NCBI RefSeq assembly: GCF_002741055.1 | Contig: NZ_CP016809.1 | Location: 6,364,501 to 6,428,500 of the forward strand | Source: Paenibacillus ihbetae | GTDB taxonomy: Bacteria; Bacillota; Bacilli; Paenibacillales; Paenibacillaceae | Length of the DNA stretch: 64,000 nucleotides | Direction: 5' to 3' | Shown here: one piece after another, positions 61,308 through 64,000 of the stretch | Numbering within the stretch: position 1 is the first letter of the stretch | How the letters are laid out: each line of letters starts with the position of its first letter | Made by a program: the position numbers and the translations under genes | The notes under the pieces: model-generated | The model's input: the letters and a program-made list of their open reading frames with translations, nothing else | Told to the model about the DNA's origin: nothing | Databases searched by the model: none

Positions 61308-61745
61308 ATGGCTATCGTAAGCCGCTATACAATCGCTCTTCATATTTTGACTTGGCTTGCCTTCTCAGCAGAAAAGGATGAATTTTTCCCATCCGATCGG
61401 ATAGCGAACAGCGTGGGAACGAGCCCGGTTTTTCTGAGGCGGATCCTCGGACAGCTCGGGAAGGCGGGCTTGGTTCTCGTGCAGCACGGCGGGACCGGGG
61501 CCGGATGGAAGCTGGCGCGTCGTCCGGAGGAGATCAGCCTGCTGGACGTGTATGAAGCCGTTGTGCCTGCCCCCCTGTTCGAGCTGCACCACAGCGAGCC
61601 GAACCCGCGCTGTATCATCGGTAACGGCATTCAGCCAGCTCTGCAACGGGTCTACGGAGACAGCGAGGAAGCGTTGAAGCGCCAGCTGGCCCAGGAATCG
61701 ATCGCCGATCTGCTTGCTTCGTCGCTGGAGCACGGGAAGCGGTAA
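61308..61745 (+). CDS. Rrf2-family transcriptional regulator
   Basis: The 145-residue protein has the Rrf2 winged HTH: AIVSRYTIALHILTWLAFSA, then SDRIANSVGTSPVFLRRILGQLGKAGLVLVQHGGTGAGW and the beta-wing, and SLLDVYEAVV. It has a single Cys (RCIIG), so it is not an iron-sulfur type and resembles YwnA-like regulators. ATG 61308 is 9 bases after AAAGGGG; ATG 61299 abuts that site. Palindromes before it and before the MFS gene suggest it controls both. Confidence 0.88.
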   Translation: MAIVSRYTIALHILTWLAFSAEKDEFFPSDRIANSVGTSPVFLRRILGQLGKAGLVLVQHGGTGAGWKLARRPEEISLLDVYEAVVPAPLFELHHSEPNPRCIIGNGIQPALQRVYGDSEEALKRQLAQESIADLLASSLEHGKR

Positions 61746-61876
61746 CGCCGCCGGCAGCGGCAAGCATCCGAGGAGAATCTCTTGCGGGGGCGGTCAGGAA
61801 AGAGAAACCATAGGAAACAACGAGTGGCTCGGCACCGGACGTTTGAAGACCGATCCGCGTTTTTTCCTGTGGCCTT

Positions 61877-61901
61877 CAATGTAACTGGTTCAGTTTCAAT
61901 G
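61877..61901. promoter_or_regulatory. Palindromic operator copy 2
   Basis: CAATGTAAC-TGGTTCA-GTTTCAATG, part of a 29-base segment (61874-61902) repeated with 24 matches at 61972-62000. Confidence 0.55.
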
Positions 61902-61974
61902 AGAGGCTGATAAACTGCATCCCAATTAGGACGGTAGCTGCATTTCGGATAGCGAATCGGCGCAGTTCGGTCTT

Positions 61975-61999
61975 CAATGTAATTGGTTTGGTTTCGTTG
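61975..61999. promoter_or_regulatory. Palindromic operator copy 3
   Basis: CAATGTAAT-TGGTTTG-GTTTCGTTG, 98 bases after copy 2. Confidence 0.5.
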
Positions 62000-62049
62000 A
62001 TGGCAAGAAGAGTTCAATGTATAGGTTCGAACGAGCATGTTCTATCCTC

Positions 62050-62074
62050 CATTGCAACTAATGCGGTTACAATG
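62050..62074. promoter_or_regulatory. Palindromic operator copy 4
   Basis: CATTGCAAC-TAATGCG-GTTACAATG is the most symmetrical copy and lies 33 bases before the MFS start codon, close to its ribosome binding site. Confidence 0.6.
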
Positions 62075-62107
62075 AACAATCGATTCCTTAATAAGGAGAG
62101 GGATATC

Positions 62108-63328
62108 ATGGACAAACGAATTTTTTGGTTAGCACTCGGATCGTTCGCCATCGGCACGGAGGGGTTTATGATCGGTGGTCTGCTGCCGACACTGGCGGAG
62201 GCGCTGCACGTCTCAACGGCGCTTGCCGGACAGCTGGTGTTTGCGTTCTCAGTCGTTTATGCCGTTTCGTCGCCGCTGCTGACGACACTGACCGGGCGAA
62301 TGGAGCGCAGGAAGCTGTTATTCGGGTCGCTGCTACTGCTCGCCGTCGGAAACGTCGTGTGTGGGGTCGCTTCCTCGTACGGCTTGATGCTGACCGGGCG
62401 GATCGTCGCTGCACTGGGAGCAGGCCTGTTCTCACCTGGTGCCGTAGCTGTTGCCTCCACGCTGGCCGCGCCCGAGAAGCGAGGGCGTGCCGTATCGATC
62501 GTCATTGCTGGGCAGACCGTCTCCCTGATCTTGGGAGTCCCATTTGGCACTTGGGTCGCCCTGACGTTCGACTGGCGCACAACGTTCTGGATCGTGGGCG
62601 TGGTTGCACTGCTCGCTGCGCTAGCCATCCAGCTGCAGTTCCCGCGGGTGGCGCCGTCCGGGGCGGTCGGCATGCGCGAGCGCCTGTCATATCTGAAGCA
62701 GCCGGAGCTGCTGTTCGCCTTGATGACAACATTGGCTTGGGCGACCGGAATTTTTTCGCTCTTTACATACGTGTCCGAGCTTTTCTCCGGCTACGGGGGC
62801 GGCGGCCGGATGATCAGCGTCGTGCTGTGCCTCTCCGGTATTGCCAGCTTCATCGGGGTGCGGACGGGTGGTATAGCCGCGGACAGGATTGGCCCCAACC
62901 GTGCGATCCCGCTGGCGTTGACCCTTCTTACAGTCTCGTTATTCCTTCTGTCGGCGTTATACGGCTTTGCCGGACGTCCTGGCATTCTCGCCCTGGCGGT
63001 AGGTGCCATGGCACTGTACGGCTTCAGCGGTTACATGTTCAATCCTGCGCAGCAGCATCGGCTGATTGGACTGTCGGGGCCCTCATCAGGCATTGTCTTG
63101 TCGTTACAGTCTTCCGTCATTTACGTGGGGAGCGCTTTAGGTGCGTCGGCTGGAGGAGCAGTCGTGCGCTTCGCCACCGTCGGGCAAATTGGCTATTTCT
63201 CAGGTGCTATGACGGCGCTGTCACTCCTCGTGTTTGCGGTAAGCATGGGCCTGGAACGGCGCATAAAGCGGCAGGCGGCAGTTTCGAATCATTCGCCTGG
63301 CGCAGACGGGTCGGGCACCGCCGGCTGA
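62108..63328 (+). CDS. MFS transporter, DHA1-type efflux family
   Basis: The 406-residue protein has 12 hydrophobic helices. ALGSFAIGTEGFMIGGLLPTLA in TM1, the motif-A-like LTGRMERRKLL in loop 2-3, and ALGAGLFSPGAVAVAST are typical of the DHA1/arabinose-efflux-type MFS exporters. These use the proton gradient to expel drugs or sugars. ATG 62108 follows AAGGAG by 9 bases; an open frame further upstream is not supported. Four palindromes link it with the Rrf2 regulator, so it is probably induced by the compound that regulator senses. Confidence 0.9.
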   Translation: MDKRIFWLALGSFAIGTEGFMIGGLLPTLAEALHVSTALAGQLVFAFSVVYAVSSPLLTTLTGRMERRKLLFGSLLLLAVGNVVCGVASSYGLMLTGRIVAALGAGLFSPGAVAVASTLAAPEKRGRAVSIVIAGQTVSLILGVPFGTWVALTFDWRTTFWIVGVVALLAALAIQLQFPRVAPSGAVGMRERLSYLKQPELLFALMTTLAWATGIFSLFTYVSELFSGYGGGGRMISVVLCLSGIASFIGVRTGGIAADRIGPNRAIPLALTLLTVSLFLLSALYGFAGRPGILALAVGAMALYGFSGYMFNPAQQHRLIGLSGPSSGIVLSLQSSVIYVGSALGASAGGAVVRFATVGQIGYFSGAMTALSLLVFAVSMGLERRIKRQAAVSNHSPGADGSGTAG

Positions 63329-63500
63329 GTTCGCCTGGCATTCGGGATCGACTGAAGAATCTAATTGGAAGACAAACATTTCTTGTTTAAAATTAAGCAA
63401 CCCGTCCGCCAAATAAATTTTTTTTCTGAAATTTTGCGTCCATTTGCTATTTCAAGCCGTCTTCCAAGCGTAACATTAAATTTGTGGAGGAGTGGTTGAA

Positions 63501-64000
63501 ATGGATAGAAAGAAAATTATGCTGATCGGCGATGATCATGTAGGTGCCTGGCATCCTCTCGGCCCTGTAGCCAAAGAACTAGAAAAGATACTAGATGGAG
63601 AATTTCGGTTAACCGTATCTACCAATTATGAGGATTTATCGAGTCTCGATACGCATCAATTTGATGCGTGCATTTCCTATGCAGATAGTTGGAATCGACC
63701 GCTTACATCCGAGCAAATTGCCGGTTTATTGAAATACGTGGCAGGTGGAGGAGGTTTGCTAGCGATTCATAATGGCATTTCATTGGCGGGCAGATATGAA
63801 TTGCTGCAGGTCATCGGTGCCAAGTTTGTAACTCATCCCCCATATCAACCACTTCACTTTCACAGGACAACACTTGAGCATCCTCTGTTACAAGGAGTAG
63901 AGAATTTTACGCTTGAGGAGGAGCCTTATAGGTTCGAATTTGATTCGTACACACCTCGTAACGTATTTCTCGAATATGAGCACGAAGGAAAAAGATGGCC
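63501..64000 (+). CDS. ThuA-like domain protein, N-terminal part
   Basis: The frame begins at ATG 63501 after GGAGGAG and runs off the window. The visible 166 residues have KKIMLIGDDHVGAWHPLGPV, DACISYADSWNRPL, GLLKYVAGGGGLLAIHNGIS and KFVTHPPYQPLHFHRTT, which fit the ThuA-like (glutamine-amidotransferase-fold) family found in sugar metabolism. In this family the Cys of true amidotransferases is absent. The 172-base gap before it shows no clear promoter. Confidence 0.82.
   Translation, partial: MDRKKIMLIGDDHVGAWHPLGPVAKELEKILDGEFRLTVSTNYEDLSSLDTHQFDACISYADSWNRPLTSEQIAGLLKYVAGGGGLLAIHNGISLAGRYELLQVIGAKFVTHPPYQPLHFHRTTLEHPLLQGVENFTLEEEPYRFEFDSYTPRNVFLEYEHEGKRW

Noticed and set aside
62125..63390. 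A 421-codon open frame on the plus strand overlapping the MFS gene
   Set aside because: It lies in another frame of the MFS gene, is rich in Arg, Cys and Ala, has no domain or ribosome binding site, and results from high GC at codon positions.
1..64000. Search for CRISPR arrays, insertion sequences, tRNA or rRNA genes and phage genes
   Set aside because: No regularly spaced repeats, transposase motifs, tRNA cloverleaf with T-loop signature, or phage structural genes were seen by reading; a dedicated tool could still find a degenerate element.

Overview
The window looks like chromosomal DNA of a Paenibacillus-like Firmicute. The evidence is strong AGGAGG-type ribosome binding sites, frequent TTG and GTG starts, sigma-A promoters with 17-base spacers, a T-box leader, a PyrR-type attenuator, a Zur-type operator, a Bce/Yxd-type peptide-antibiotic ABC module, and many stand-alone one- and two-gene metabolic units with divergent regulators. 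There is no CRISPR array, rRNA, tRNA, prophage or recognisable insertion sequence. A few decayed genes are present (41507-42094, 42184-42399, possibly 19019-19163).

Layout. 1-2.0 kb: the end of a sulfonate/taurine-type ABC operon (binding protein, ATPase) plus a sulfurtransferase. 2.0-3.1 kb: a Vat-type streptogramin A acetyltransferase behind a leader that can be read as a complete ribosome-controlled attenuator (three-codon ORF, 1:2, 2:3 and 3:4 pairings, terminator). 3.3-9.8 kb: amino acid permease, BASS transporter, small membrane proteins, a T-box-controlled GluRS-like gene, a TetR regulator. 10.2-15.3 kb: sugar block with GH43 and GH27 enzymes and their ArsR- and AraC-type regulators. 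15.4-17.0 kb: a second HisRS-type gene behind a leader peptide with three consecutive His codons and an attenuator. 17.1-24.2 kb: alcohol dehydrogenase/TetR, a small P-loop kinase, MetX-like hydrolase/LysR, an LCMT-type methyltransferase, an RCC1-repeat protein.

24.6-32.0 kb: a tightly packed eight-gene operon homologous to the little-understood enterobacterial yhf cluster (yhfZ-yhfY-yhfU-yhfT-php-yhfS-yhfX-yhfW). 32.7-40.9 kb: a five-gene cluster coding for SWIM zinc finger, HEAT-like repeat, MoxR AAA+ ATPase, DUF5682-like and VWA proteins, resembling E. coli yehLMPQ. These two are the best candidates in the window for poorly described multi-protein systems.

41-48.6 kb: an HTH protein with an interrupted nucleotidyltransferase, an acyltransferase-like protein, codBA under a PyrR-type attenuator, a VanZ-RDD membrane protein, and a ZinT-like zinc lipoprotein under a Zur-type box. 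48.8-56.5 kb: ABC transporter, YxeA, secreted M1 peptidase and two-component system (Yxd/Bce-type detoxification module with a non-canonical sensor kinase). 56.5-58.9 kb: a tandem-HTH MerR regulator divergent from an unknown gene and a Vgb-type streptogramin B lyase; with the Vat protein this gives the strain enzymes against both streptogramin components, encoded 55 kb apart. 58.9-64 kb: a two-gene ABC exporter, an Rrf2 regulator and MFS transporter linked by four copies of a 9-7-9 palindrome, and the start of a ThuA-like gene.

A recurring theme is control by premature termination. Vat, GluRS, HisRS, the methyltransferase, codBA and the response regulator all have an intrinsic-terminator-like hairpin between promoter and start codon.
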